A stretch of 53,259 nt of DNA, taken from positions 1 through 53,259 of the forward strand of contig PDPP01000023.1 in NCBI GenBank assembly GCA_002747515.1. Reading direction: 5' to 3'. A program made the translations under genes and the position numbers. The notes beneath the pieces are model-generated. The model had not been told where the DNA came from, did no database searches, and was given only the letters and a program-made list of their open reading frames with translations. This document shows positions 27,946 through 36,092 of this stretch, piece by piece. This DNA is from Candidatus Moraniibacteriota bacterium (lineage in GTDB: Bacteria > Patescibacteriota > Minisyncoccia > Moranbacterales > GCA-2747515). The number at the start of each line of letters is the position of its first letter. The stretch's first letter is position 1.

Positions 27946-28374
27946 TCACGATCTATGATAGGGATGATTATGCATAATTGTACTTGCACGGTAAAGTGCT
28001 TCACTGATGAGTCACAGTGCGATATCGTGCGGAAACGTCATCGTACTCACACGCAAGAGCATGTCTGCAAAACTACGCACTACATCACTATATCCATCCG
28101 GACCGCAGTCAAAAAAACAATCTCGCTCATACCATGCAGAGATTTTTCATCGAGAAAATGTGCAAGTTCTGTGCTCTTCATGTCTTTTCCACACTCTTCC
28201 AGTACCACCACAAAAACCCATCAAACACACCAAGATTTTATCATCTATCGCAACGTCCGACAAATACACAACATCCACTATGTGATACCCTCCTAGCCGT
28301 TTCAGATGCAGCACATTCCCCTCTTTTGCAAAAGAGAGTTTTGGTATACCAACTGTGATTATTTTTAGTTTCAT
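27946..28374 (-). pseudogene. rlmH: Broken rlmH (23S rRNA pseudouridine-1915 N3-methyltransferase)
   Basis: RlmH is a small SPOUT methyltransferase. The N-terminus is intact from ATG 28374 (MKLKIITVGIP, LHLKRLGGYHIVDVVYL). Near 28210 the similarity moves to a second frame (VVVLEECGKDMKSTELAHFL, 'SEIVF'). It returns to the first frame at a run of seven A/T at 28111-28117, then reads DCGPDGYSDVVRSFADMLL, 'TFPHDIAL', a TGA at 28012-28014, 'LISEALYRASTIMHNHPYH' and a stop. The order and motifs (GGPDG, LPH, EALYRA, NHPYH) are those of RlmH, and the total length of 143 codons is close to normal. Two compensating frameshifts plus a nonsense codon indicate decay, or several sequence errors. Confidence 0.82.
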
Positions 28375-28512
28375 AGATGTTTATTATTTATAGTGAATTT
28401 CGTACATCACGCTATGTGAAACCATGATCGTACATATTCTAATACTAGATTGGATAACAAAAAACCATAATCGTTTACATATCTACCTACTACCGTTTTA
28501 TTGTATTAAAAC

Positions 28513-28563
28513 AAAAAGCCCTCTGCACTTCTCTCACGTTTTCGTGAAAAAAGCACAAAGAGC
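28513..28563 (-). terminator. Long imperfect terminator after the GQVEAI-type gene
   Basis: Arms of 21 nt (28518-28538 and 28543-28563) around a TTTT/AAAA loop, pairing with several G-U steps on the minus strand, then five U. Confidence 0.7.
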
Positions 28564-28604
28564 AAATTATCCAAAGGTAAGTGATAATACCCAAGGATAA
28601 AAGT

Positions 28605-29237
28605 CTAGCTTTTAGGAACAACGAACGCAAACGCCCCATAGTCATTCCACGTGCTAACAGGATTATCCCAAGCTGTCCTGATCCAGCAACCATTGCCATC
28701 ACGCCCCGCACTAAGGACGACTGGGTCATCGTCAGTATCTTTAATTGGTGTGTGCAGAGCTACAATGTGCCAGATATCCATCTGCTTCATCTGTCTGTCT
28801 GATACTACCTCACGAATACGAGGTATCACACCAGCAAGCGGCACTTCATAGCCAAAACTCCGAGCGTATGCTTGGAGATTTGCTGTGGTACGATTTTTTG
28901 TCACCTCGCAACCTGGAATCAGTACAATGTTATACTCCTTGCCATCTTCAAGACGGTGATTTTTGTCGTAACTATCATTATTAGTGCTCGCAAGCACCTT
29001 TCCTGCATACTTGCTAACACGGAAGTGGCTTTCCTCCATACGAGCTTTGTCTTGCTTGCCTGTGATATTTAATCCCGTAATTGTAAACACGCAATGTCCA
29101 TGCTCATTTTTGGAAAATGGCAGTTGTTTTGATTGAATAATGAGATCATCTTGGAGCAATGCTCGCACACCACTCATACCTCCCAACTTATTCACAATTG
29201 CTTCCACCTGTCCCAAATTAAGTTCACCGTATTTCAT
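28605..29237 (-). CDS. Conserved candidate-phyla protein of unknown function (GQVEAIVNKLGG type)
   Basis: A 210-aa protein opening with 'LGQVEAIVNKLGGMSGVRAL'. I recall this signature from many Patescibacteria hypothetical proteins, but know no function. The remainder is soluble, with 'VLIPGCEVTKNRTTANLQAY' and a Trp-rich end. It has an unusually good Shine-Dalgarno (GAGGAG, 9 nt before ATG), a TTGACA promoter and a ~160-nt leader with an 11-bp hairpin. It stands as a single gene with its own terminator. Confidence 0.65.
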   Translation of the reverse strand: MKYGELNLGQVEAIVNKLGGMSGVRALLQDDLIIQSKQLPFSKNEHGHCVFTITGLNITGKQDKARMEESHFRVSKYAGKVLASTNNDSYDKNHRLEDGKEYNIVLIPGCEVTKNRTTANLQAYARSFGYEVPLAGVIPRIREVVSDRQMKQMDIWHIVALHTPIKDTDDDPVVLSAGRDGNGCWIRTAWDNPVSTWNDYGAFAFVVPKS

Positions 29238-29309
29238 ATGATAAATCTCCTCGGCTGATTGCCAATTTGTTTCTCACTACCCGCGAGACCAGGGGCGTAC
29301 AACTTCAGC

Positions 29310-29358
29310 AGTCATAGCCAGAAATCTTGAAATTGCTTCAAAACTTGTGGCTATGACT
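29310..29358 (-). promoter_or_regulatory. Leader hairpin of the GQVEAI-type gene
   Basis: A perfect 11-bp stem (agtcatagcca / tggctatgact) enclosing 27 nt. It lies between promoter and start codon, with a GC-rich stretch (29281-29297) after it. There is no U-run, so it is not a terminator. Confidence 0.45.
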
Positions 29359-29402
29359 AACTTAGACACTAAAATTATTATTTAAAAAAGAACTAACTGT
29401 AC

Positions 29403-29431
29403 AATATGGCACATCTCAATATTTCTGTCAA
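29403..29431 (-). promoter_or_regulatory. Promoter of the GQVEAI-type gene
   Basis: Minus-strand TTGACA (29426-29431), 17-nt spacer, CATATT (29403-29408). A TATTGT at spacing 19 overlaps it. Confidence 0.5.
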
Positions 29432-29477
29432 CACCAGTTGCCTACATCTCACCCCCAACCGTAATTTCTAGAAAAAA

Positions 29478-29544
29478 AGACATCCCTTGGTGTAAGATAA
29501 TTGTAGATCATTTACATCTAACAATTAATAACCAAAGAATGTCT
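29478..29544 (+). mobile_element. Left end of an IS30-like element (hairpin)
   Basis: Imperfect inverted arms agacatcccttggt / accaaagaatgtct (12 of 14 pair) enclose a second, nearly perfect inner stem. The right arm ends 1 nt before the transposase ATG. A like arrangement occurs at 53176-53238. Confidence 0.55.
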
Positions 29545-29545
29545 T

Positions 29546-29701
29546 ATGCACATATTAACGCATTTGAGCAAAATCAGATAGCCCTTTTACTACGTAAAGG
29601 CTATAAACAAAAAAGAAATTGCACATATTATCAATAAAACACCAAGTACACTATCTCAAGAAATTAAAAGAAATAATACAAGACGAGGTATTTTTACATA
29701 A
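29546..29701 (+). pseudogene. IS30-like transposase remnant
   Basis: From ATG 29546 a single frame reads MHILTHLSKIR, TAG, then 'PFYYVKAINKKEIAHIINK' and 'TPSTLSQEIKRNNTRRG', ending in TAA. The 'EIA...TxSTLSQEIKRN' helix-turn-helix is typical of IS30. The TAG at codon 12 and loss of everything after the first ~50 codons, including the DDE core, make it inactive. Confidence 0.72.
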
Positions 29702-29705
29702 AAAT

Positions 29706-30749
29706 TTACAGAATTTGAAATGTTCTAATTATACCTCCTAACAATTCTTGTATCTCGTCCATTCTCGCTTCAGAATCAATGATCACTCCCATATAAACTT
29801 CATCTTGCTCATTAATTTGAATATTATCACACTTCCAATCCACGTTATTATTTTCATTACAAAACCAAATCTCATGAACAACGCAGCGAACTCCAGCACA
29901 ATCTAAAATCCATCTTTCATTTGCAAAACCATCTCCAAAAGCAACTGTACCCCTACTGAGTATTTCAGTTGATCCAACCCCTGTTCTAAATGGTCGAGGA
30001 CTAATATTTTCTTCTAATATATTTTTTACACCCAAGAAAATTTGTACATCATTATTGTGACTAGAAAATGAAACGTATCGATTCTCAATATTTTCTGCAA
30101 AATTTTCTTTCATTTCTTCCACAAAAAAATTTTTAGGGTACTTTATTTTAAAACCATATTCTTCACTTTTGTATGTGTTCCAGTTCGAAATATCTGCATT
30201 TGTGTTTAAATTAAATATTCTTTTTGACACAACATTGCCAGTAAGAGCATTGTATGTAGTTGCAGAATATTTACCATCATCAAGAAGTTCCACACTGTTA
30301 ACATCAACCCATTTATGAAAATTATAATCATCTGGAGAGCTCGCTATTCTTTTAGCAGAACTATTTTTCACATCCAAAATCCAACTCCCTATATATGGAC
30401 TAAAATCAATATCTGATATTTTCCTTCCATCTTGCAATTTTTCATCTCTGTCATTAGGATAATAAATATTAACAGAAAATAATGTCTTATTTTCATTAAA
30501 ACCATTTTTATAAATTTTACACAACAATGCATCTTCCGGTAATAAAGTCAAAATATCATCTTCTTGTATGTGATCAACATTTTTATTATCCACTTTTTTT
30601 CTTTTGTCTATTTCTGATTTAAATATGTTACTTTTTTGTTTCAATTCAACATCTTCTTCTTTAAATGATAAACATAAAACACTAACTATAGCTCCTATAG
30701 CCAAAAAAGAAACAATCGTACTTATTATTAAAATTATTTTTTTATTCAT
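29706..30749 (-). CDS. Membrane-anchored protein with a PsbP-like domain
   Basis: A 347-aa protein. An N-terminal anchor helix (IILIISTIVSFLAIGAI) leads to a Lys-rich linker, then a folded external part. 'TYKSEEYGFKIKYPKNFFV' (~195-213) is the hallmark of PsbP-like domains seen in many candidate-phyla secreted proteins. Several cysteines near the end (DCAGVRC, WKC) may form disulfides. Function unknown. Confidence 0.65.
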   Translation of the reverse strand: MNKKIILIISTIVSFLAIGAIVSVLCLSFKEEDVELKQKSNIFKSEIDKRKKVDNKNVDHIQEDDILTLLPEDALLCKIYKNGFNENKTLFSVNIYYPNDRDEKLQDGRKISDIDFSPYIGSWILDVKNSSAKRIASSPDDYNFHKWVDVNSVELLDDGKYSATTYNALTGNVVSKRIFNLNTNADISNWNTYKSEEYGFKIKYPKNFFVEEMKENFAENIENRYVSFSSHNNDVQIFLGVKNILEENISPRPFRTGVGSTEILSRGTVAFGDGFANERWILDCAGVRCVVHEIWFCNENNNVDWKCDNIQINEQDEVYMGVIIDSEARMDEIQELLGGIIRTFQIL

Positions 30750-30972
30750 ATTCTACTAATATTAAAAACAATCTATAAAACTAAAAATTTTATATATTAA
30801 ATTTACTAAAAATGATACTAATACAACACAGAAAAAATCACCAATAAACCGATAACAATGATACATGCCTTTGTCCTACAAATATATCACTATTAGATGA
30901 ATTCTTTAATCTCTTTAATATAACTGTAATTGAAAAAAAATCAATCAAATTGATCAAATATATATAAAAAAG

Positions 30973-30996
30973 AAAACCACTTGAGCAAGTGGTTTT
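30973..30996. terminator. Terminator after tRNA-Asn
   Basis: A perfect 10-bp stem (aaaaccactt / aagtggtttt) with a GAGC loop and U-runs on both strands. Confidence 0.8.
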
Positions 30997-31031
30997 TTCT
31001 ATACTAGACGTTTCGTGCTAGCACGAGATTG

Positions 31032-31103
31032 CTCCGCGAGCAGGATTCGAACCTGCGACCAATTGGTTAACAGCCAACTGCTCTACCGCTGAGCTATCGC
31101 GGA
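31032..31103 (-). tRNA. tRNA-Asn (GTT)
   Basis: A 72-nt cloverleaf: 7-bp acceptor TCCGCGA/TCGCGGA, D-stem GCTC/GAGC, anticodon stem with loop CTGTTAA (anticodon GTT), T-stem GCAGG/CCTGC with TTCGAAT loop, and discriminator G as expected for Asn. CCA is not encoded. Confidence 0.95.
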
Positions 31104-31188
31104 ATACTTTAACTTGATACAGATACGATTATAATGCAAAATCAAAAAAGATGCAAGCATGTATAACACTTACATCTCCAAAAACATT

Positions 31189-31749
31189 TTAATGCGTTGT
31201 ATTATTGTCAAGCTCTTCCATTGCTTCAATCTTTTCAATGGCATCTGGTACGATATTATCAACAATCATTCGTGGATCTTCCATAATTTTTGCTAAATTA
31301 TTACTTTCATCTTCCAACTCTTTTACTATCGATGCAATCACCATTTCTGTATTACGTTTACTAAACATTTTGTTCTTTGCGATTGAGCGTACAGTTTCTT
31401 TAAAATTTCGTATATTTCGATTTTTTATCTTCTCTCTACGCTCTGCCTCTGCTTTCATTTTGTCTTCAAGTGCAATTTGCACTTGTTCTGTTACCTTTTT
31501 CTCATCCACATCCGTTTGGAGCTCTATATCACTTACTTCTTCAATAACTTTACGAATTTCAGGATTCTGCGCAAGGAAAATATTTTCTTTTGATTCAGAT
31601 TCAATAACTTTCTTGGAACTATCTTCAAATTCTACACTCTCATCTAAATCACCAAAAATTTTATCTACCTCTTTTTCTAAATTATCTACATCCAACGTTG
31701 GCACTTCATCTTTTTTTTGCTGAGGCTTTATTTTTTCGAATTGTGACAT
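31189..31749 (-). CDS. Charged coiled-coil protein downstream of rpoD
   Basis: A 186-aa, very hydrophilic protein rich in Glu and Lys, with likely helices (EKEVDKIFGDL, 'VQIALEDKMKAEAERREK', 'MVIASIVKELEDE'). No membrane helix or signal peptide. No family recognised. It begins 17 nt after rpoD, so it should be made with dnaG and rpoD. Confidence 0.6.
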   Translation of the reverse strand: MSQFEKIKPQQKKDEVPTLDVDNLEKEVDKIFGDLDESVEFEDSSKKVIESESKENIFLAQNPEIRKVIEEVSDIELQTDVDEKKVTEQVQIALEDKMKAEAERREKIKNRNIRNFKETVRSIAKNKMFSKRNTEMVIASIVKELEDESNNLAKIMEDPRMIVDNIVPDAIEKIEAMEELDNNTTH

Positions 31750-31766
31750 AATTTTATAATTAATTT

Positions 31767-33179
31767 TTAATAATCTTTTAGTTTATTAATCATATCATTT
31801 TCACGAATCTTTTCCAGTGCCTTTGCCTCGATCTGACGAATACGCTCACGTGTCACACCAAATTCCTGTCCTACTTCTTCCAGTGTGTGTGTTACACCGT
31901 CTTCCAAACCAAAACGAATTTTGAGAATTTTTTGTTCACGTGGTGAGAGTTCTCCCAACACTTCTGCAACATGCTCTGAAAGCAATGTGCGTGATGCACC
32001 TTGCTGTGGCGCGATTGATTCCGTGTCCTCAATAAAATCTCCCAACACACTATCATCATCACTGTCTCCTACAGATGTCTCGAGTGATACTGTCTCTTGT
32101 GAAATTTTTTGAATGTGACGCACTTTTTCCACCTCAAGACCCATTTCTGCAGCAATTTCTTCCGGCAACGGCTCACGCCCCAACTCCTGCACTAATCGAC
32201 GTACAATTTGCATATATTTATTAATCGTTTCCACCATGTGCACGGGAATACGAATTGTACGCGACTGATCAGCAAGCGCACGTGTAATCGCCTGACGAAT
32301 CCACCATGTTGCATACGTGGAAAACTTGTACCCTTTATGATAATCAAATTTTTCTACTGCACGAAAAAGTCCAATATTTCCCTCTTGAATTAAATCAAGT
32401 AAAGAAAGATTTGTAGATCGTCCTACATATTTTTTTGCAATTGAAACCACAAGACGTAAATTTGCTTCAGTAAGTTTTTGACGTGCCGCATCATCTCCTG
32501 CCTCAATTTCTTTAGCAATCGCCACCTCTTCTTCACCTGTGAGCAACGGCACACGACCAATTTCTTTAAGATACATTTGCACAAGATCTGCCGTATTCCC
32601 CTCACTTGTAGCCGCTTCTTCCACAAGAAGCACATCTCTTTTCTTTTGTACTTTTTTCTGATTTTTTCCTACCTTTGCATCCATTTCAGTTTCTACATGC
32701 AAAATATCATCTGAATGCACGATATCAATTCCATATGTCTCTAATCCTTCATAAAACATTTCAAGACCTCCAAGATCTTTCTCAATATCTGGCACTGCAT
32801 GCATGATTTCATCTTCTGTCACAAACCCACGTTCACGACCGCGCATCATGAGATCCTCTAATTGTTTTGGCAACACACTCTTTATATGACTTTTTCGTAC
32901 ATTTTTTTTCTTTGGACTTTTTTTTGTGGTTTTCTTTGCAACCTTTTTTCTCGTTGTTTTTTTAACCGCTTTTTTACTTGCGGTTTTTTTTGTTTTTGCT
33001 ACTTTTTTTACAGCTTTCTTTTTCGTTGTTTTTTTTGCAACTTTTTTCTTTGTTGTTTTTTTTACAACCTTTTTCTTTGCTACTTTTTTTACAGCTTTCT
33101 TTTTCGTTGTTCTTTTTGTAATTTTTTTCTTTGCTGTCTTTTTAGCTGCTTTCTTCGTTGTTTTTTTTACCTTTACCAT
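31767..33179 (-). CDS. rpoD: Primary sigma factor RpoD with a histone-H1-like N-terminal tail
   Basis: The housekeeping sigma-70 factor, 470 aa. Residues ~1-97 are nearly pure Lys/Thr/Ala/Val repeats ([15 protein letters not shown]) like bacterial H1 or AlgP tails. Region 1.1 then follows ([20 protein letters not shown], ~105-165), then region 1.2 ([16 protein letters not shown]), region 2 ([15 protein letters not shown], then '[16 protein letters not shown]'), region 3 and region 4 with the helix-turn-helix '[19 protein letters not shown]'. The core is canonical; the tail is the odd part and should bind DNA or the polymerase non-specifically. It starts 6 nt after dnaG. Confidence 0.95.
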   Translation of the reverse strand: MVKVKKTTKKAAKKTAKKKITKRTTKKKAVKKVAKKKVVKKTTKKKVAKKTTKKKAVKKVAKTKKTASKKAVKKTTRKKVAKKTTKKSPKKKNVRKSHIKSVLPKQLEDLMMRGRERGFVTEDEIMHAVPDIEKDLGGLEMFYEGLETYGIDIVHSDDILHVETEMDAKVGKNQKKVQKKRDVLLVEEAATSEGNTADLVQMYLKEIGRVPLLTGEEEVAIAKEIEAGDDAARQKLTEANLRLVVSIAKKYVGRSTNLSLLDLIQEGNIGLFRAVEKFDYHKGYKFSTYATWWIRQAITRALADQSRTIRIPVHMVETINKYMQIVRRLVQELGREPLPEEIAAEMGLEVEKVRHIQKISQETVSLETSVGDSDDDSVLGDFIEDTESIAPQQGASRTLLSEHVAEVLGELSPREQKILKIRFGLEDGVTHTLEEVGQEFGVTRERIRQIEAKALEKIRENDMINKLKDY

Positions 33180-33185
33180 TGATCT

Positions 33186-34973
33186 TTACGTATTAGAAAT
33201 TATTTGTTGAGATAACTTATTAATTTTCTCCAAGATTTTCTTTTGTGTATCAAAATCTGCATTTGCCTCTGCCTCATTCATTTTTTGAAGTAAGTAATCC
33301 ATACGTCTCTTATTAAGCACTTCATTTGCAACAGAAATATATGTTTCTACATCATTTATTGGACTACCTTCATCTTCATGTTCCGTTTCATATTCTTGTT
33401 GCATCTTCATTGCTGATTTGTACAATAACTCTCTCTGTACATCTTTTTTTATAAAATCTCCAATAGAAAAGTGACATTTTGGCCCTTCACGAATAAGTGT
33501 TGCAATATTTTTTTGATCCATAACTGGACCATATCGATCTTTATTTCTATACACATGCTCCCAAACATGTGGATATGCCATCATCATAAGGATAATTGAC
33601 TTATAAATTCGTTGCATTTGTGAACTTTCTTCACCACTAATTGACGCGCTATTTGTACGCATCTGATTTACCGTACTCCCATTATCATCTTCACAAAATT
33701 TTTCAACTGACATTTGCATAAGTCGATCCTCTACATCAAAAACCTCTGCACACTTCGCAATCCACTCTTCTCTTTCAATTTCATTATCAATATGTGCAAT
33801 TATCTCTGCCACAAACTCCACTGCCTGTCTTTTTCCATACGGATCATTCATATTAAATTTCTTTTGTGCTATATCCACAAATGCTAACACTGCACTTTGT
33901 GCATTGCTGATGATGTTTTGCAATTCACTCGGATCTTCTTTGACGATATCGGCAGCATCCTTTCCCTCAGAGAGCAATACCATTGAAAGCTGTATATCAG
34001 CTGCAAAACATGCAATCGCACTCCGTCTTGCTGCTGTCATACCAGCATCATCTGAATCAAAAAAAAGTGTGAAATGTTTTGCATATCGCTTAAGTATATT
34101 TATATGATCCTCTGTCATTGCTGTTCCAGACACCGCTACCACGTTCTCAATCCCTGCATCCATTGCTGCAATTACATCCATATTTCCTTCTACCACAACA
34201 ACATTATTCTTTTGCTTGATCACTTGTCTTGCATGGTGAATCCCATAAAGTACTGTTCCTTTGTGATAAAGAAATGATTCTGGTGTATTAATATATTTTG
34301 CTTGTGTTTGATCATCATCTGGCATTACTCGTGCTGTAAATCCAATCACACGTCCCATCGCATCCGATATCGGAAACATGATACGATTACGAAATCGGTC
34401 ATAATATCTCCCTTGTTCTTTTTTAATAAGCATGCCAATCTCTGTGGCTAACTCATTATCAAATCCTTTACTAATCAAAAATTGATCAATATAATTCCAA
34501 CCATTTGGTACATATCCAATCCGAAATTTTTTAATAATCTCATCACTAAGCCCTCGATCTCGCAAATAACTCAATGCCCCACCTTTACCAACACCATCCC
34601 ATAATTGCTTTTCATAAAACTGTGCTGAAAGATCCAGTGCATCGTACATCTTTTTTTTCTTATCTTGATCCTTACTATTTTGCACAAAATTATTCTGTAA
34701 TTCTACACCAGTTTTTTCTGCAAGCATCTCCAAAGCCTCTCGAAATCCAATGCCCTCCATTTCCATTACAAAACTAAAAACATCTCCACCCTGATTACAT
34801 CCAAAGCAATGATAAATCTGTTTATCCTCATTTATATTGAAAGATGGCGTCTTTTCTTGATGAAATGGACAACATGCCTTGAAGTTATTTCCTGCTTTCG
34901 TGAGTTTAATATACTCACCAACAACATCAACGATATTTATACGCGATTTGACGATATCAACATCTGAATACAT
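33186..34973 (-). CDS. dnaG: DNA primase
   Basis: A 595-aa enzyme that makes RNA primers for replication. The N-terminal CHC2 zinc finger is intact (CCPFHQEKTPSF, YHCFGC, ~35-62). The catalytic TOPRIM core has VVVVEGNMDVIA (Glu near 262) and LFFDSDDAG (Asp pair near 310). The C-terminal ~180 residues would bind the DnaB helicase. It heads dnaG-rpoD, the remnant of the macromolecular-synthesis operon; rpsU is absent here. Confidence 0.95.
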   Translation of the reverse strand: MYSDVDIVKSRINIVDVVGEYIKLTKAGNNFKACCPFHQEKTPSFNINEDKQIYHCFGCNQGGDVFSFVMEMEGIGFREALEMLAEKTGVELQNNFVQNSKDQDKKKKMYDALDLSAQFYEKQLWDGVGKGGALSYLRDRGLSDEIIKKFRIGYVPNGWNYIDQFLISKGFDNELATEIGMLIKKEQGRYYDRFRNRIMFPISDAMGRVIGFTARVMPDDDQTQAKYINTPESFLYHKGTVLYGIHHARQVIKQKNNVVVVEGNMDVIAAMDAGIENVVAVSGTAMTEDHINILKRYAKHFTLFFDSDDAGMTAARRSAIACFAADIQLSMVLLSEGKDAADIVKEDPSELQNIISNAQSAVLAFVDIAQKKFNMNDPYGKRQAVEFVAEIIAHIDNEIEREEWIAKCAEVFDVEDRLMQMSVEKFCEDDNGSTVNQMRTNSASISGEESSQMQRIYKSIILMMMAYPHVWEHVYRNKDRYGPVMDQKNIATLIREGPKCHFSIGDFIKKDVQRELLYKSAMKMQQEYETEHEDEGSPINDVETYISVANEVLNKRRMDYLLQKMNEAEANADFDTQKKILEKINKLSQQIISNT

Positions 34974-35042
34974 AGGTTGCTTTTACTCTAAAAGTTCTTT
35001 ATAGAAAAAATTTCAGAAAACATTTTTTACGTATATTATATA

Positions 35043-35249
35043 CTACATGTTTTTCTCTTGTTTTATTTCATCTTTATATTTTTTCTTCAAAAATTGCCGT
35101 TCCCAATAATGCACAAAGATATACGTTACTGATAACGCTCCAATAATCATAAACACTGTCACTTTACCATTAACCACACTAAAAATTAACAAAGACCCTA
35201 AAAAAACAATGAAGATCGTTAATATTATCTCAATATTCTTCTTATCCAT
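35043..35249 (-). CDS. Small two-helix membrane protein
   Basis: A 68-aa protein with two membrane helices (IEIILTIFIVFLGSLLIF and VFMIIGALSVTYIFVHY) and a basic cytoplasmic tail. No family recognised. It sits ~70 bp ahead of dnaG on the same strand. Confidence 0.55.
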   Translation of the reverse strand: MDKKNIEIILTIFIVFLGSLLIFSVVNGKVTVFMIIGALSVTYIFVHYWERQFLKKKYKDEIKQEKNM

Positions 35250-35274
35250 ATATCTATAAACTTAACACAAATAA

Positions 35275-35293
35275 AACTGCCGTAAAGGCAGTT
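35275..35293 (-). terminator. Terminator after tRNA-Pro
   Basis: A perfect 7-bp stem aactgcc / ggcagtt with a 5-nt loop, followed by a U-rich run on the minus strand. Confidence 0.55.
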
Positions 35294-35326
35294 CCATCAA
35301 AAAAATTGTATTTTATAAATTCTTTG

Positions 35327-35398
35327 TCGGGGTACAGAGACTCGAACTCTGACTAAATCCTCCCAAAGGACTCGTGCTAGCCATTACACTATACCCCG
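35327..35398 (-). tRNA. tRNA-Pro (TGG)
   Basis: A 72-nt cloverleaf: acceptor CGGGGTA/TACCCCG, D-stem GTGT/GCAC, anticodon loop TTTGGGA (anticodon TGG, G37), T-stem CAGAG/CTCTG with TTCGAGT loop, discriminator A. CCA is not encoded. Confidence 0.92.
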
Positions 35399-35517
35399 AT
35401 TTTTAACTACAAATACAATAATATAACAAAGACATTAAAAAATCAAGCATCAAATGATTAACAGTATTACTATTCTTTATATATTATAACTTCATATCTT
35501 TATACATATATAAAAAC

Positions 35518-35547
35518 AAGACCTCGCATAAGAATATGCAAGGTCTT
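35518..35547 (-). terminator. Terminator after the HU gene
   Basis: Two stacked stems (aagacct/aggtctt and gcat/atgc) with single-nucleotide bulges, then a U-rich run on the minus strand. Confidence 0.7.
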
Positions 35548-35580
35548 TGTATCCACTTTTTTGTAAAAACAATTAGATAA

Positions 35581-35865
35581 TTATGCTTTTACTGCATCCT
35601 TAAGTGCTTTTCCAGACTTAAACTTTGGTACAGTAGTTGCAGCAATCTGAATCTTTTCACCAGTCTTAGGATTTACGCCTTGACGTGCAGCTCTGTCAGA
35701 TGTTGCAAATGTTCCAAAACCCGTAATCGCAACTTCATTACGAGATTGTAATTGTGTAGTTACCTCATCAACAAATGCTTCAAGAAAACGCTCTACATCA
35801 CGCTTACTCATATCAGTTTTAGATGCTAATGCATCCACTAACATTCCTTTATTTACTTTTGCCAT
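35581..35865 (-). CDS. hup: HU-family nucleoid DNA-binding protein
   Basis: A 94-aa protein with the complete HU fold: helical N-terminus (MAKVNKGMLVDALASKTDMS), dimer beta-sheet (AITGFGTFATSDRAARQG) and the arm with the signature 'RQGVNPKTGEKIQIAAT' including the conserved Pro. It bends and compacts DNA. It is a single gene with its own promoter and terminator. Confidence 0.95.
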   Translation of the reverse strand: MAKVNKGMLVDALASKTDMSKRDVERFLEAFVDEVTTQLQSRNEVAITGFGTFATSDRAARQGVNPKTGEKIQIAATTVPKFKSGKALKDAVKA

Positions 35866-35974
35866 TATTTTTTCACCGCCCTTTCTATTTTTAAATTTTA
35901 CGAAATTATTTTTTCGCTCTTATTTTACTACTTTTCTAACAAATAAGGCAAATTTCATATTTCTACATCCTGTG

Positions 35975-36006
35975 ATTATAATGAGCGTCTAATAAAAATT
36001 TGTCAA
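35975..36006 (-). promoter_or_regulatory. Putative HU promoter
   Basis: Minus-strand TTGACA (36001-36006) and TATAAT (35975-35980) are both perfect, but 20 nt apart. A weaker CATTAT at spacing 17 overlaps. About 110 nt of leader would follow. Confidence 0.45.
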
Positions 36007-36026
36007 CAAAAATTACTCACGAAAAT

Positions 36027-36058
36027 AAAAACAAGCAACTAAATAGACGCTTGTTTTT
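36027..36058 (-). terminator. Terminator after RNase Y
   Basis: A perfect 10-bp stem (aaaaacaagc / gcttgttttt) with a 12-nt loop and a U-run on the minus strand. Confidence 0.75.
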
Positions 36059-36092
36059 ATAATGCAATCCCTATAAATTTATGCAATACAAC

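Noticed and set aside
28321..28336. Palindrome ctcttttgcaaaagag
   Set aside because: It lies inside the rlmH coding part (KLSFAKEG) and is explained by codons.
28007..28358. Plus-strand frames of 90-110 codons
   Set aside because: They overlap the minus-strand rlmH remnant, which has clear family motifs.
29281..29300. Possible attachment-site copy of the tRNA-Asn 3' end (ccgcgag...cagg)
   Set aside because: Similarity is short and interrupted by two bases; too weak for a direct repeat.
32862..33210. Hydrophobic Phe-rich plus-strand frames opposite the rpoD tail
   Set aside because: They are the complement of Lys-rich codons (AAA/AAG read as TTT/CTT), not membrane proteins.
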